From Phycisphaerales bacterium (lineage in GTDB: Bacteria > Planctomycetota > Phycisphaerae > Phycisphaerales > SM1A02): a stretch of 64,000 nt of DNA. The position numbers and the translations under genes were made by a program. The DNA lies in contig JABABS010000093.1 in NCBI GenBank assembly GCA_014238125.1, positions 1 through 64,000 on the forward strand. The letters run 5' to 3'. Positions 18,820-28,258 of this stretch are shown piece by piece. Position 1 is the first letter of the stretch. Every line of letters begins with the position of its first letter. The notes beneath the pieces are model-generated. The model was not told the origin of the DNA and made no database searches. It worked only from the letters and a program-made list of their open reading frames with translations.

Positions 18820-21559
18820 TCAACTTGGCTAATGCATCCTTAGCAGCAGTAAATGTCGGCTGTAATCGGATGGCGACTGTAAAAGAATCACTTGCCCCGT
18901 TTTGATCTCCTAATGCAACTTGTGCATTCCCGAGGTGATACCATGCAAGCGCAAAATTTGGTGCAATTTGTACTGCTTGTTCAAGAAATAATTGTGCATT
19001 TTGATTGTCACCTAAATTAAACCAGGCGTATCCAAGAGCCGCAAGCATGCGAGGATTATTTGGTTGGAGAGCATTGGCAACTTCAAGATGCGGCAGTGCC
19101 TCTTGGAAGTTTTTTAGTGAGATCATCAAGTTTCCAATTTCAAATTGCGAATTCACATCACTTGGCGACAAAAGAACCGCTTCTTTAAGGGCTCGTATTG
19201 CTTCCTCTTTTTTTCCAATTCCTTTTGCAGCGAGCGCCAATCGATAATACATCGATGCGCGCATTTGTGAATTTGTTGAAATGTCAAACGGGGAATCGCT
19301 AGGCACTGCAAATGCCTTTGTGTAAAAATCGTACGCATTCGCAAATTGTTTTTTTTGCAAGGCAAGTTGTCCTAAGTACGTAAGCGCCGGCCCGTGCTGT
19401 GGTTCGTCCTCGAGTACTGACAACCAAACTCTCATTGCCTCGTTGTAACGTTCTGACAAATAGAGCGCCCAACCATATTTAGAGCGAGTCATGACATACG
19501 ATGGATCTGATTGCAAGCCAGCCTCTAAATGAGTAATCGCTTCAGTTAAGGAAACTGGGGTGAGCCGGTCTCCGAGCATTAGTATATTTGCAAGCGCAAG
19601 GCGGGCATCTTTGTCATTGGTATCAATCTCAATTGCGCGGCGTAACAAATTTTCAGCGGAATCGATATTGCCTGCGATAAAATCTGTTTGGGCTTGTGTT
19701 ACAAGATGTGGCGCTAACACACAGTGTGCTTTCACTTCTTCTAGCCATGGGTCGTCCATTTGATATCCCATATCAACAGCAGAATATAGTTCAGTGCTTG
19801 TATTATTTAGTTTTGCATTGGCCGTATTAAGAAGTGATGCTGCCGCGGGCATAGTTGTGTTTTTAAGAATATCAATTACTTCAGACCATTTTCCATTTGC
19901 AGCAGCAAGTTGTGCAAGTGCAACTAAAGCATAATCTGTACCTGCACTGCTAAACTTTTTTGTTGCAAGTGATACGTTTCCATCTCCAACGTACAATTCA
20001 CCAAGCCGCGTTTGCAACGGCGCATACGTGTCATCAAGTTTTTCTGCATGTTCAAAGTATCTAAGTGCGGACGCACTATCGCCAACCGAAACATCTAAAA
20101 GCCCAAAGTAATATGGCCAACGAGGATTTTCTGGTTCTTCGTCAATTGCCAATGTATAAAATTTCCGTGGGTCGAATCCATTTGCATGCAAGATCATCCC
20201 CTTTTCGCCATATGTTTGTGCTTGTTCCACTTTTAATTGCACTGAGGTTGAGATGTGTGTTTCAGTGATCGCAGTTTTGAATTCGCCTTCGTTGAGCCAA
20301 TGGGTCACACGAGTAATTCGATCAAACGGCGGATACAACGCCATCCCACCAACGACGATGTCTGGAAAACCATTGTTGTCAAGATCACCAACATCACACG
20401 TCACCAAATGTGTTGGACTTGTTGCAATTGTGCGGGGAACAAAGTTCATGCCTTCTTGTTGTTCCCACCATACGACACTGCGAGTATCTTGGCGATCCCA
20501 AAAAGCGAACTCTGCAACAGTTACGATGTCCAAATCTCCATCGCCGTCCATGTCAGCAATCGACGGACCATACGCACCATCCATTTGACCAATACGATGA
20601 TATGTAAAATCTAAATCACCATTATTTTCTAACCACTGCACACCGTGAGTTGGAAGGGGACGATAATCAACTGAAACAAACGCATCACCGTTAGTCCACA
20701 CAACATCTGCATCACCGTCTTGGTCAAGATCAACAACTCTCATTCCCGAACTTGAAAAATCTGCGTCAGCAACATCGTGCAAAATCGTTTCGGTAAAATT
20801 CCCTCCGCCATCATTCACAAACGCATAGACGGTTTCCCATTCTTGCGATAAAAGCGCAAGTAAGTCAAGGTCACCATCATTATCAATATCAACGATCGGC
20901 GCGTGAATTGCGCCACTTCTGTCGATTAGCTGGTGAGGCAAAAATTTCCAATCGCCTTTGTTTTCAAACCACTGCACTTGCCCTTGCGTGTACCCAAACT
21001 GCGCAACGGATAAATCCAAATCACCATCACCATCAAGATCCCCTGCTTGTACATCCGTCACGCGCTGGATTCCACTCGCAATTGTATGCGTCGTAAAATT
21101 TTGAGCGCCGTCATTTTCCAGAATGATGACTTGTCCCATTTTCGCATCTGTTGGAAGGATGACACCCATCGCAGCAATCAACAAATCAAGGTCACCGTCA
21201 CCATCAAAATCTACAGCTTCAACATGCACTGCCCCATTCACATCTGAAAGTATGGTGGATTCAACAAACGTACCTCCGGGAGTTCCGGGGATTTGCCGAA
21301 TCCAACTCACTTTCTGACCAAGAACATCACAAGCGAGCACATCTTGCAACCCATCTAGATCAAGATCAACAATCCTTACATGCGCGATCGTAGGATGCTC
21401 ATTTTCCGAAAACCCATAACCAATCGGTGATGATGAGGTCAGCTGGATCAGAGATGGCTCAGGGGAAATTGGCGAATTTTGTTCGTCTTTTGAGCAACCT
21501 ACAAATATATATAGATAAATCACAAAAATAAAAAGACGCCACATGCCCCTATCGTACAA
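18809..21559 (-). CDS. Lipoprotein with FG-GAP/VCBS-like repeats and C-terminal TPR array
   Basis: VGCSKDE lipobox; repeated DxDxDGDxDL units (VDFDGDGDLDLLIA, GDLDGDGDLDLSVA); C-terminal TPRs. Confidence 0.88.
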   Translation of the reverse strand: MYDRGMWRLFIFVIYLYIFVGCSKDEQNSPISPEPSLIQLTSSSPIGYGFSENEHPTIAHVRIVDLDLDGLQDVLACDVLGQKVSWIRQIPGTPGGTFVESTILSDVNGAVHVEAVDFDGDGDLDLLIAAMGVILPTDAKMGQVIILENDGAQNFTTHTIASGIQRVTDVQAGDLDGDGDLDLSVAQFGYTQGQVQWFENKGDWKFLPHQLIDRSGAIHAPIVDIDNDGDLDLLALLSQEWETVYAFVNDGGGNFTETILHDVADADFSSSGMRVVDLDQDGDADVVWTNGDAFVSVDYRPLPTHGVQWLENNGDLDFTYHRIGQMDGAYGPSIADMDGDGDLDIVTVAEFAFWDRQDTRSVVWWEQQEGMNFVPRTIATSPTHLVTCDVGDLDNNGFPDIVVGGMALYPPFDRITRVTHWLNEGEFKTAITETHISTSVQLKVEQAQTYGEKGMILHANGFDPRKFYTLAIDEEPENPRWPYYFGLLDVSVGDSASALRYFEHAEKLDDTYAPLQTRLGELYVGDGNVSLATKKFSSAGTDYALVALAQLAAANGKWSEVIDILKNTTMPAAASLLNTANAKLNNTSTELYSAVDMGYQMDDPWLEEVKAHCVLAPHLVTQAQTDFIAGNIDSAENLLRRAIEIDTNDKDARLALANILMLGDRLTPVSLTEAITHLEAGLQSDPSYVMTRSKYGWALYLSERYNEAMRVWLSVLEDEPQHGPALTYLGQLALQKKQFANAYDFYTKAFAVPSDSPFDISTNSQMRASMYYRLALAAKGIGKKEEAIRALKEAVLLSPSDVNSQFEIGNLMISLKNFQEALPHLEVANALQPNNPRMLAALGYAWFNLGDNQNAQLFLEQAVQIAPNFALAWYHLGNAQVALGDQNGASDSFTVAIRLQPTFTAAKDALAKLNGR

Positions 21560-21630
21560 AAAACAGGCTTTTTAGGTTTGTCTTTGACTCGAAAAAAGGG
21601 GTGAATCAGTGGAAGGCATCCAATATCGAG

Positions 21631-21636
21631 TATAAT
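21631..21636 (+). promoter_or_regulatory. Candidate -10 element (TATAAT) upstream of RRM gene
   Basis: Exact TATAAT 95 bp upstream of the start codon; no convincing -35. Confidence 0.35.
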
Positions 21637-21730
21637 CTCCACCGTCTTGGTAGCCTAGTGCCTAGATCAGTGTTTTTTTCTAGGTAATATTCTGCCCAGT
21701 GGGGTGGATAAAAAAGGTTAGGTTAGAGTT

Positions 21731-21982
21731 ATGAAACTGTATATTGGAAATTTAAGTTGGGGTACTACCACGGAAAATCTTCAGGCTCACTTTGAAGAAT
21801 TTGGAAATGTGTCTGATGCAATCGTCATCACAGATCGTCAATCAGGTCGATCACGCGGATTTGGATTCGTCACAATGGACGATAATGAAGAAGCAAAGAA
21901 AGCAATGACTGAGTGTGATGGTACCGATCTTGATGGTCGTACAATCAAGTGCAGCGAAGCTGCACCACGCAAGGAAATGTAA
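21731..21982 (+). CDS. Single-RRM RNA-binding protein
   Basis: KLYIGNLSWGTTTENLQAHFEEFGNVSDAIVI, GRSRGFGFVTM (RNP motifs). Confidence 0.96.
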   Translation: MKLYIGNLSWGTTTENLQAHFEEFGNVSDAIVITDRQSGRSRGFGFVTMDDNEEAKKAMTECDGTDLDGRTIKCSEAAPRKEM

Positions 21983-22010
21983 TTTCCTGAATATCTTTTG
22001 ATATTTCAGA

Positions 22011-22043
22011 AGAGCCCTAGTTTAACTAGGGCTCTTTTTTTTA
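22011..22043 (+). terminator. Rho-independent terminator
   Basis: AGAGCCCTAGTT-T-AACTAGGGCTCT followed by T-run. Confidence 0.92.
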
Positions 22044-22065
22044 TTTAATGGTTAATAAACAAGCC

Positions 22066-24597
22066 TTACCGATCAATAAACAAACCAAAACCGCTACCTT
22101 CGGGCTCTGGATTTGGTTGCGTAGTTTCAGTGGAATTATTTTTGCGTTCAAGTGAATACGAATCGTCACCGCCACCAAAGTCAAGCAACGCACTGAATGA
22201 AAAAGCGTGCGTTGCATCCCAGTGATATGTATTACTTCCAGATTCACCCTGCGAGGGGTGAGAACCTGTATACGTATCTACACCTTCAAGATCAATCAAA
22301 TAAGCAATCGCTTGTTGAGCAGCAGAACCCTGTGTCATGCCATTTGCTTCGTACGAATCGTTTCCACTTTTATCGAGCAAGCAACCTGCGGCAATATCCC
22401 AAGCTGAACCTTGGTCTGCGGCAGTCATTGCCCAATATGTGTCATCTCCTGCGTCATCTATGAGTACACCAAATGCTTGGTGAACACCAAAGCCTTGTGC
22501 GTATCTATTTCCGAAAAAGTTGTCGTTACCCGCAAAATCTCTGAGAATTCCTAACCCATGATAGTACGCGCCGCCTTGGCTAAATTCCCCTGCTTGGTAT
22601 CTATCATTTCCTGCAACATCACACAAAATACCAATACCGCCAGCGGCATATTTTCGATAACCAAAACCCATTCCCTGACTAAATGCACAGTACACATCTG
22701 GCGTGTCATAGATAGATGGCTTTGGTCCGTCCGCTTTGTAGAACTCATCACCCCGTTCATCGAATACAAAACCGAATCCACGAGGTCCGCCAACTCCTAT
22801 TGATAAAAATTCGCCAAGGTATTCGTCGTTCCCTTCCCCAAGATCCATCACAATGCCAACGCCGTAGACGCCTGCACCAATAGACCACTGTGTTCCTCTA
22901 TATGAATCACTACCACCTCGATCAATAATCAAGCCCACTCCAAAACATCCCGCCCCAGTGGAAAAAGTGCCGCCGACTTCGCCATATTGATCATCTCCAC
23001 CTCGATCATCGATGATCCAAGCACCAAACAACCCTGCCGCGGGGCCCTGCTTTTCTGTGCCTGTATATATGTCGTTCCCACCAAGGTCTACAACTTTGCG
23101 ATTACCAACCACAATGTCGTTTGCATAGTACGTATCGTCTCCGCCAAGATCGAAGACTTCCGCAATCAATGTCATGTCATACGTATTTGCGCCTTCACCG
23201 CCCACTACTCGCCAGCCATCCTCACCCATTTGTCCTGCAAGAATAGGGCCCGTCACTCCGGGAGGAAATGCCTTACCAAAGAACGGTTGTTTTTCAACTG
23301 TTGGAATTTGAACGGTAGCAACTAATGCATCAAAATCAACCTGCCGTGAATATTGAATAACTTCAAGGGCGGAAACAATTTGGTCTTCTTCGATGTAAAA
23401 AGTTTCATTTGGAATTGCTAAAAATTCTAACACTTGATCCACGGTAGGTTTAATGGAATGGAAAAATTTTCCCTTTTTCGCTTTTGCATCAAGCGCTTTT
23501 TCAGTAAGACTTAAGATAGAGCTAGGTTCGCAATGCAAGGCCATAAGTCGGTCTGTTAAATCGCCTGCTAGTTCGGGTAAATGAAACGGAAACTTAAACG
23601 CACCATGCACATATGTAAGTTCATGGTAATCAGGTTCGTGATCAGGCCTATCCGAAATGAATTGTTCCACCTTTTCTACCTCTTTCGAAAGTTCTTTAGG
23701 AATCAATGAACGAACGAGTGAAATTTGAGTTGGATTCCATTCTTTTGTGATTGAACGAGGTGTGCCAATGGTACCTGTTGGTATGTTGGGCGAAACCACA
23801 GAGAGAACTGGATCATGGTCTGAAGCACTCTTTCCATCCCTGCGAGGACGTAAGATTTCAGCACTTTTAGTGATCCATTTGTCGTTGAGAAAAATGTAAT
23901 CTATATGCGGACCATCTTTATTTCCTATAAAACGGTGAAATGTACCAACACCCTCAGAAATTGGGACCGATGTGACATACCCAGACTCTAGAAATACATT
24001 GAATGGTTTACTCTCTGGTCTAAAGTTGAAGTCGCCCATGATTGCTACTGTAATTTTGCCTTCGCTTATTTCATGTACTTTAGCAACGATGAGTTTTGCG
24101 CTTTCTAATCGCGCTTGTTTCCCTTGATGATCAAAGTGCGTACTCCACAACATCATCGATGGAGCACTTGTTCCGACTTTGCGAATAGTCACCCACGTTG
24201 CTGTTCTCTCTAATGCTGCGTCCCAACCTTTTGATATTTCTTTTGGGGTTTCTGAAAGCCAAATTTGCCCCTGATCAAGTATTTCGAGCACAGAAGTATC
24301 AATGAGTAACCCACTGAACTCCCCCTCTGTATTCCCAGAACGATGTACTCCAATTTTTTTATACCCTGGGAGTTCTGAATTAATATATTCAAGTTGCCCA
24401 AGCAGCGCTTCTTGAATTGCAATTGCCGATGGGTTCGCATCACGAATCGTCTCAACAACATGTTCTTTTCGATATTTCCAACTGTTCTCGCCATCATTGG
24501 CAGTGCCATAGCGAATGTTAAATGTCATGAGAGTGATAGGTTCTGCGAAGGAACATTGCACAACTACGATGAGGAGGATCAAAATAGATTTCATCAT
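22066..24597 (-). CDS. Secreted endonuclease/exonuclease/phosphatase-domain protein fused to GGDD-type beta repeats
   Basis: Signal peptide; TLMTFNIRYGTANDGENSW, AIMGDFNFRPES, SASDHDPVLSVV; C-terminal repeats such as GGNDIYTG, GGDDQYGEVGG, AGNDRYQAGEFSQGG. Confidence 0.88.
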   Translation of the reverse strand: MMKSILILLIVVVQCSFAEPITLMTFNIRYGTANDGENSWKYRKEHVVETIRDANPSAIAIQEALLGQLEYINSELPGYKKIGVHRSGNTEGEFSGLLIDTSVLEILDQGQIWLSETPKEISKGWDAALERTATWVTIRKVGTSAPSMMLWSTHFDHQGKQARLESAKLIVAKVHEISEGKITVAIMGDFNFRPESKPFNVFLESGYVTSVPISEGVGTFHRFIGNKDGPHIDYIFLNDKWITKSAEILRPRRDGKSASDHDPVLSVVSPNIPTGTIGTPRSITKEWNPTQISLVRSLIPKELSKEVEKVEQFISDRPDHEPDYHELTYVHGAFKFPFHLPELAGDLTDRLMALHCEPSSILSLTEKALDAKAKKGKFFHSIKPTVDQVLEFLAIPNETFYIEEDQIVSALEVIQYSRQVDFDALVATVQIPTVEKQPFFGKAFPPGVTGPILAGQMGEDGWRVVGGEGANTYDMTLIAEVFDLGGDDTYYANDIVVGNRKVVDLGGNDIYTGTEKQGPAAGLFGAWIIDDRGGDDQYGEVGGTFSTGAGCFGVGLIIDRGGSDSYRGTQWSIGAGVYGVGIVMDLGEGNDEYLGEFLSIGVGGPRGFGFVFDERGDEFYKADGPKPSIYDTPDVYCAFSQGMGFGYRKYAAGGIGILCDVAGNDRYQAGEFSQGGAYYHGLGILRDFAGNDNFFGNRYAQGFGVHQAFGVLIDDAGDDTYWAMTAADQGSAWDIAAGCLLDKSGNDSYEANGMTQGSAAQQAIAYLIDLEGVDTYTGSHPSQGESGSNTYHWDATHAFSFSALLDFGGGDDSYSLERKNNSTETTQPNPEPEGSGFGLFIDR

Positions 24598-24627
24598 CCG
24601 TGCAGTGTACTACCACCCTGTTGGTCG

Positions 24628-24692
24628 CCGAGGGTGAATTTATTGGAGGGTGGGGAATTTATGCACCGAGGGTGAATTAATTTCAGGGAGAA
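24628..24692. repeat. Short intergenic direct repeats (CCGAGGGTGAATT)
   Basis: Exact 13-mer at 24628 and 24666, with related GAGGGTGGGGAATTTAT and CAGGGAGAATTTAAT copies. Confidence 0.6.
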
Positions 24693-24693
24693 T

Positions 24694-25806
24694 TTAATTT
24701 GGAAAGAAGTTCGTGGATATGCCAACTTCTCTCTCGAGGTCAGTCCACGCAACAAGGATACCGCCATTCACTTTTGCCAGACGGGGAAAGCCTGAAGACC
24801 GAGAAGGTGAAACTTTTGCAACAGTCCGTTTGTTTTTTATTGTTCCGTCCTTGAATACATCAATAAGCATCACTGAAGCTGTCTCGCCATTTGGTTCTAC
24901 CCAACAAACAGTTGCTTTGTTTTTACCCACGACCAATACATCAACGCGACCTAGTATTGAATCAGAAATTTTTATAGGAGTTTCAGAAAAAGTAACGTAC
25001 ACAGCTGAGTTATTTTCTGGAGCAGTATACCAAGCTGCAACAAAAGTCTCCCCCATCACATCCATCGATGGACCGTTCACTGGACACCCTTCTATTTTCC
25101 ATTGATCTGCAAAGATATTCATCGAATCTCTTCCAAGGGCTGTCACTGAAATGTCTCTGATTTCTGTATCAGATCGATCTCGGTAAATGACGACTGCTTC
25201 TCCTTCAGCAACTACTGCATCAGTTTGACAACATTCACAGACTCGATCATCGAGCAATTCACTTTTTTGTACTTTGTCATCGATGATTGTTGTACGAAGT
25301 TGCATATCTCCCCCACCTTCCCCCATGTGCCCATCACCAGTCATAGCGCGGCCGTCAAGCCAAAATGCTCGAACTCCGCTGTCGCCTTCTGGAACTAGTG
25401 ATACGAATCCGTGCTCACCAAGCACTCGATCATCATTGAGTGTTCCCATAAGTGACCATGTTTCCCCCTTGTCGTCACTCCGGGCAACTGCGATGTCATA
25501 GGCATACGTACCTGGTCCAGATTGTTGTGGCCAAGTGACAAATAGTGTGCCATCTTTTGCTACTCCCATTTCTGGAAAGTCAGCCCAATTGGCGAATAAA
25601 TTATTGCCTTGCACAACCAAGTGCGCGTCACCCCAAGCACCATTTTCAAATTTCGCACATTTGAGAGCGATAATATTTTTCTCTTTGTTAACAGGCTCAA
25701 TCCACGTCATCCACGCGCTACCATCGGATTCTACAAGATTTGGCGCGATTGCCTCAGCACCTGTTGGTGTTGATGAAAGAACAAGGGTAAGGAATGTAAT
25801 AATCAT
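24694..25806 (-). CDS. Secreted sialidase/BNR-like beta-propeller protein
   Basis: Signal-like N-terminus; VARSDDKGETWSLMG Asp-box-like motif; VCECCQTDAV motif. Confidence 0.65.
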   Translation of the reverse strand: MIITFLTLVLSSTPTGAEAIAPNLVESDGSAWMTWIEPVNKEKNIIALKCAKFENGAWGDAHLVVQGNNLFANWADFPEMGVAKDGTLFVTWPQQSGPGTYAYDIAVARSDDKGETWSLMGTLNDDRVLGEHGFVSLVPEGDSGVRAFWLDGRAMTGDGHMGEGGGDMQLRTTIIDDKVQKSELLDDRVCECCQTDAVVAEGEAVVIYRDRSDTEIRDISVTALGRDSMNIFADQWKIEGCPVNGPSMDVMGETFVAAWYTAPENNSAVYVTFSETPIKISDSILGRVDVLVVGKNKATVCWVEPNGETASVMLIDVFKDGTIKNKRTVAKVSPSRSSGFPRLAKVNGGILVAWTDLEREVGISTNFFPN

Positions 25807-25825
25807 CCCTATTATGATATCGAAA

Positions 25826-26089
25826 TTATTGGATCGCTCGTTGTCTCTTCCGAAGTAATGACAAATTCCATTTCACAAGTTCTTCAACATCTTCTGGATT
25901 CACAGCTGCGACGTGCAATATAAAATTCGCAATACCTGTTTTTCTTGCAAGATCTACAAGTTGTGCCGGCACAAATGGGTTACGGGGATTTGTTTCACTA
26001 TTGTTGTACTTCCAAAGTGAGTCAATTGCAGATCCTTTTTTATACCATTTCAGGATAGTTGCTTCGGAATCATCCTCGTTGATCGCCAA
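25826..26089 (-). CDS. Small hypothetical protein
   Basis: 87-aa ORF downstream of and overlapping the RarD-like gene by 40 nt. Confidence 0.4.
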   Translation of the reverse strand: MAINEDDSEATILKWYKKGSAIDSLWKYNNSETNPRNPFVPAQLVDLARKTGIANFILHVAAVNPEDVEELVKWNLSLLRKRQRAIQ

Positions 26090-26955
26090 GTGTCAAAAGA
26101 ATACAAAATGACTGCAATCCAAATTAATCCAAAGACAATACCGCGGTTTATATCAAAAGATTCTTTGTAGACGAAAAGTGCGAGAATAAGTTGACCCGAT
26201 GGAGAAATGTACTGCAAGATGCCCAACGTCGTTAATTTCAACCGAGTTGCCGCACTTGCAAATAACAAAAGAGGAATTATTGTCACAACTCCACCTAAGA
26301 GTAATCCCGTTGTAATGAACCAATCTCCAGAAATAATTTCTGCGCTTTGCGTTGAAAATAACCACCACTGCAATACAACTGCAACAGGAAGTGCGAAAGT
26401 CATTTCAATTGCTAAACCCTCGATGGATCCTACACCCAATATTTTTCTCATTAAACCATACAGAGAAAATGTAGCTGCTAGTGACATGGCAATCCACGGC
26501 AGAGAACCTTGTGAAATTGTCAGAAACACAACGCCAATCAAAGCGATGAACACTGCAACAATTTGCAGCTTTCTGAGTCGTTCACCTAAAAATAAAAATC
26601 CTAGAGAGACTGTGACAAGTGGAGTAATGTAATATCCCAGACTGCTATCAAGCAAGCGATCAGTCACCACGGATATTACATAAACCGTCCAATTTACTGA
26701 GATCAAAAAAGCTGAGATGAGTAAAAGCAAACACGTTTTTTTAGTGCAAAGGAGTTTGTAACAAGAGACAAGTTTGTTGCGGAAAAACAAGAGTAGAATT
26801 AACAGCGGCAATCCTGATAAAATTCTCCAAATGACGAGTTCAACGACTGGTACTGATTTAAAAATTTTAAAATAGATTGGCGTTGCAAATGCCCACCATA
26901 AGTAAGAACTGATTGCAAAAATTACTCCCGCCGAGGATTTTGTAATCTGCTTCAA
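26050..26955 (-). CDS. rarD: EamA/RarD-like transporter
   Basis: GVIFAISSYLWWAFATPIYFKIFKSVPVVELVIWRILSG, GYYITPLVTVSLGFLFLGERL; TTG start at 26955 overlapping the upstream stop is the best fit. Confidence 0.85.
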   Translation of the reverse strand: MKQITKSSAGVIFAISSYLWWAFATPIYFKIFKSVPVVELVIWRILSGLPLLILLLFFRNKLVSCYKLLCTKKTCLLLLISAFLISVNWTVYVISVVTDRLLDSSLGYYITPLVTVSLGFLFLGERLRKLQIVAVFIALIGVVFLTISQGSLPWIAMSLAATFSLYGLMRKILGVGSIEGLAIEMTFALPVAVVLQWWLFSTQSAEIISGDWFITTGLLLGGVVTIIPLLLFASAATRLKLTTLGILQYISPSGQLILALFVYKESFDINRGIVFGLIWIAVILYSFDTWRSTRMIPKQLS

Positions 26956-28121
26956 GCGATCAAATACCAGAGTGGGAAGAGGAAAATCCAAATCACATCT
27001 ACGATGTGCCAATACAAACCACCACATTCAACTGGTGCGTAGTACTGTCTATTAAAATCACCTCGTTGTAATCGCCACATCAGCCATCCGATGACAACCA
27101 TACCAATAAGAACATGGATGCCATGTAAGCCAGTCATTAGAAAATACAAACCAAAAAAGAGGTGTGCGTTTGCTGGACGGTTTACATCCATTTGTGGAAC
27201 AGCTGGTCGAACATACACTGCCATTTTTTGTGCTTCTGCGGCGCCTTCTGGCGCGAGACCTTCAGGTGATTGCACCGCATGCGGAACTGTTGATCGCGGC
27301 AGAGATGCGAGAAAACCACCATCTTCCTCTTCAAGATTCTCAGCAACCGTTTCAGTATGTGCAGCAGAAGATGCGTCGGGTGCAATTTCCAAAGTTCTCA
27401 GATATGAAACAATGTCAAGAATATCCTGCGGCTTCAGCAATGGGTTACCACCATTTGGTGGCATTTGTAAATACAGCACACTATCGGGTGAAGTTGCCTC
27501 ACGACCTTCAATGATAAATTCTACAAGTTCGTGATCTGAGTGGTCGTGCACATACGTACTTGTGTTTAAGATTGTGCCTTGACCAGGCACGCCTTCACCT
27601 GTTGCACCGTGACACGAGCGACACGTAGCATCCCAAAGTTTTTTACCTTTAACTTCATCGCCGTGAGCACCAGCGACAACATGGTCACCCTGTTCACCAC
27701 CACCGTGATCGGCGACTTGGTAAAAACCGATTCCTCCAACGAGGTGGTCGTGGAATTTATGGTTGTATTCAATTGATTTGATCACCATAAATCCGCAAGC
27801 ACATATAAATGTGATGAAAAGTGCAATCATCGCTGGTCTCTTTTGTTCACGCTGCACGAATGTAATAGCCATAGCCATCGTTAAACTACTAATCAAAAGA
27901 ACTGCAGTATTTAATGCGCCGTATCTTTCATCTAAGAATTGTTCACCCCACACGAAAAGATCCGGATGATTCGCTCGAAATACTGCATACCCACAAAAGA
28001 GACCGCCAAACAGGAGAATCTCAGTTGCGAGAAATAACCAAATGCCCAATTTCGCTGCATCGTGTTGATGCGCAATATCACGAAAATGGTGTTGTACATT
28101 TGGTGCGTGAGAATCAGACAT
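26952..28121 (-). CDS. Cytochrome c oxidase subunit III-like protein with inserted c-type cytochrome domain
   Basis: KLGIWLFLATEILLFGGLFCGYAVFR and HLFFGLYFLMTGLHGIHVLIGM...GGLYWHIVDVIWIFLFPLWYLIA flank CRSCHGATGEG (haem motif 27609-27623) and YLQMPPNGG. Confidence 0.92.
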   Translation of the reverse strand: MSDSHAPNVQHHFRDIAHQHDAAKLGIWLFLATEILLFGGLFCGYAVFRANHPDLFVWGEQFLDERYGALNTAVLLISSLTMAMAITFVQREQKRPAMIALFITFICACGFMVIKSIEYNHKFHDHLVGGIGFYQVADHGGGEQGDHVVAGAHGDEVKGKKLWDATCRSCHGATGEGVPGQGTILNTSTYVHDHSDHELVEFIIEGREATSPDSVLYLQMPPNGGNPLLKPQDILDIVSYLRTLEIAPDASSAAHTETVAENLEEEDGGFLASLPRSTVPHAVQSPEGLAPEGAAEAQKMAVYVRPAVPQMDVNRPANAHLFFGLYFLMTGLHGIHVLIGMVVIGWLMWRLQRGDFNRQYYAPVECGGLYWHIVDVIWIFLFPLWYLIA

Positions 28122-28258
28122 GAAAAAGACTCCAAAATTCAAGGTGGCTTGAAGGAAAGTAGACTAGAAACGCGGATGATACCGCTTTTAGAACTTGAAT
28201 TCGACCTTTACAAAGAAAATTCACGCATTTTAATCCCGCACTGACGTACTATATTCTA

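Noticed and set aside
26956-27027. N-terminal extension of the RarD ORF (MWWFVLAHRRCDLDF...)
   Set aside because: Overlaps the oxidase C-terminus; a TTG start at 26955 gives a normal RarD N-terminus.
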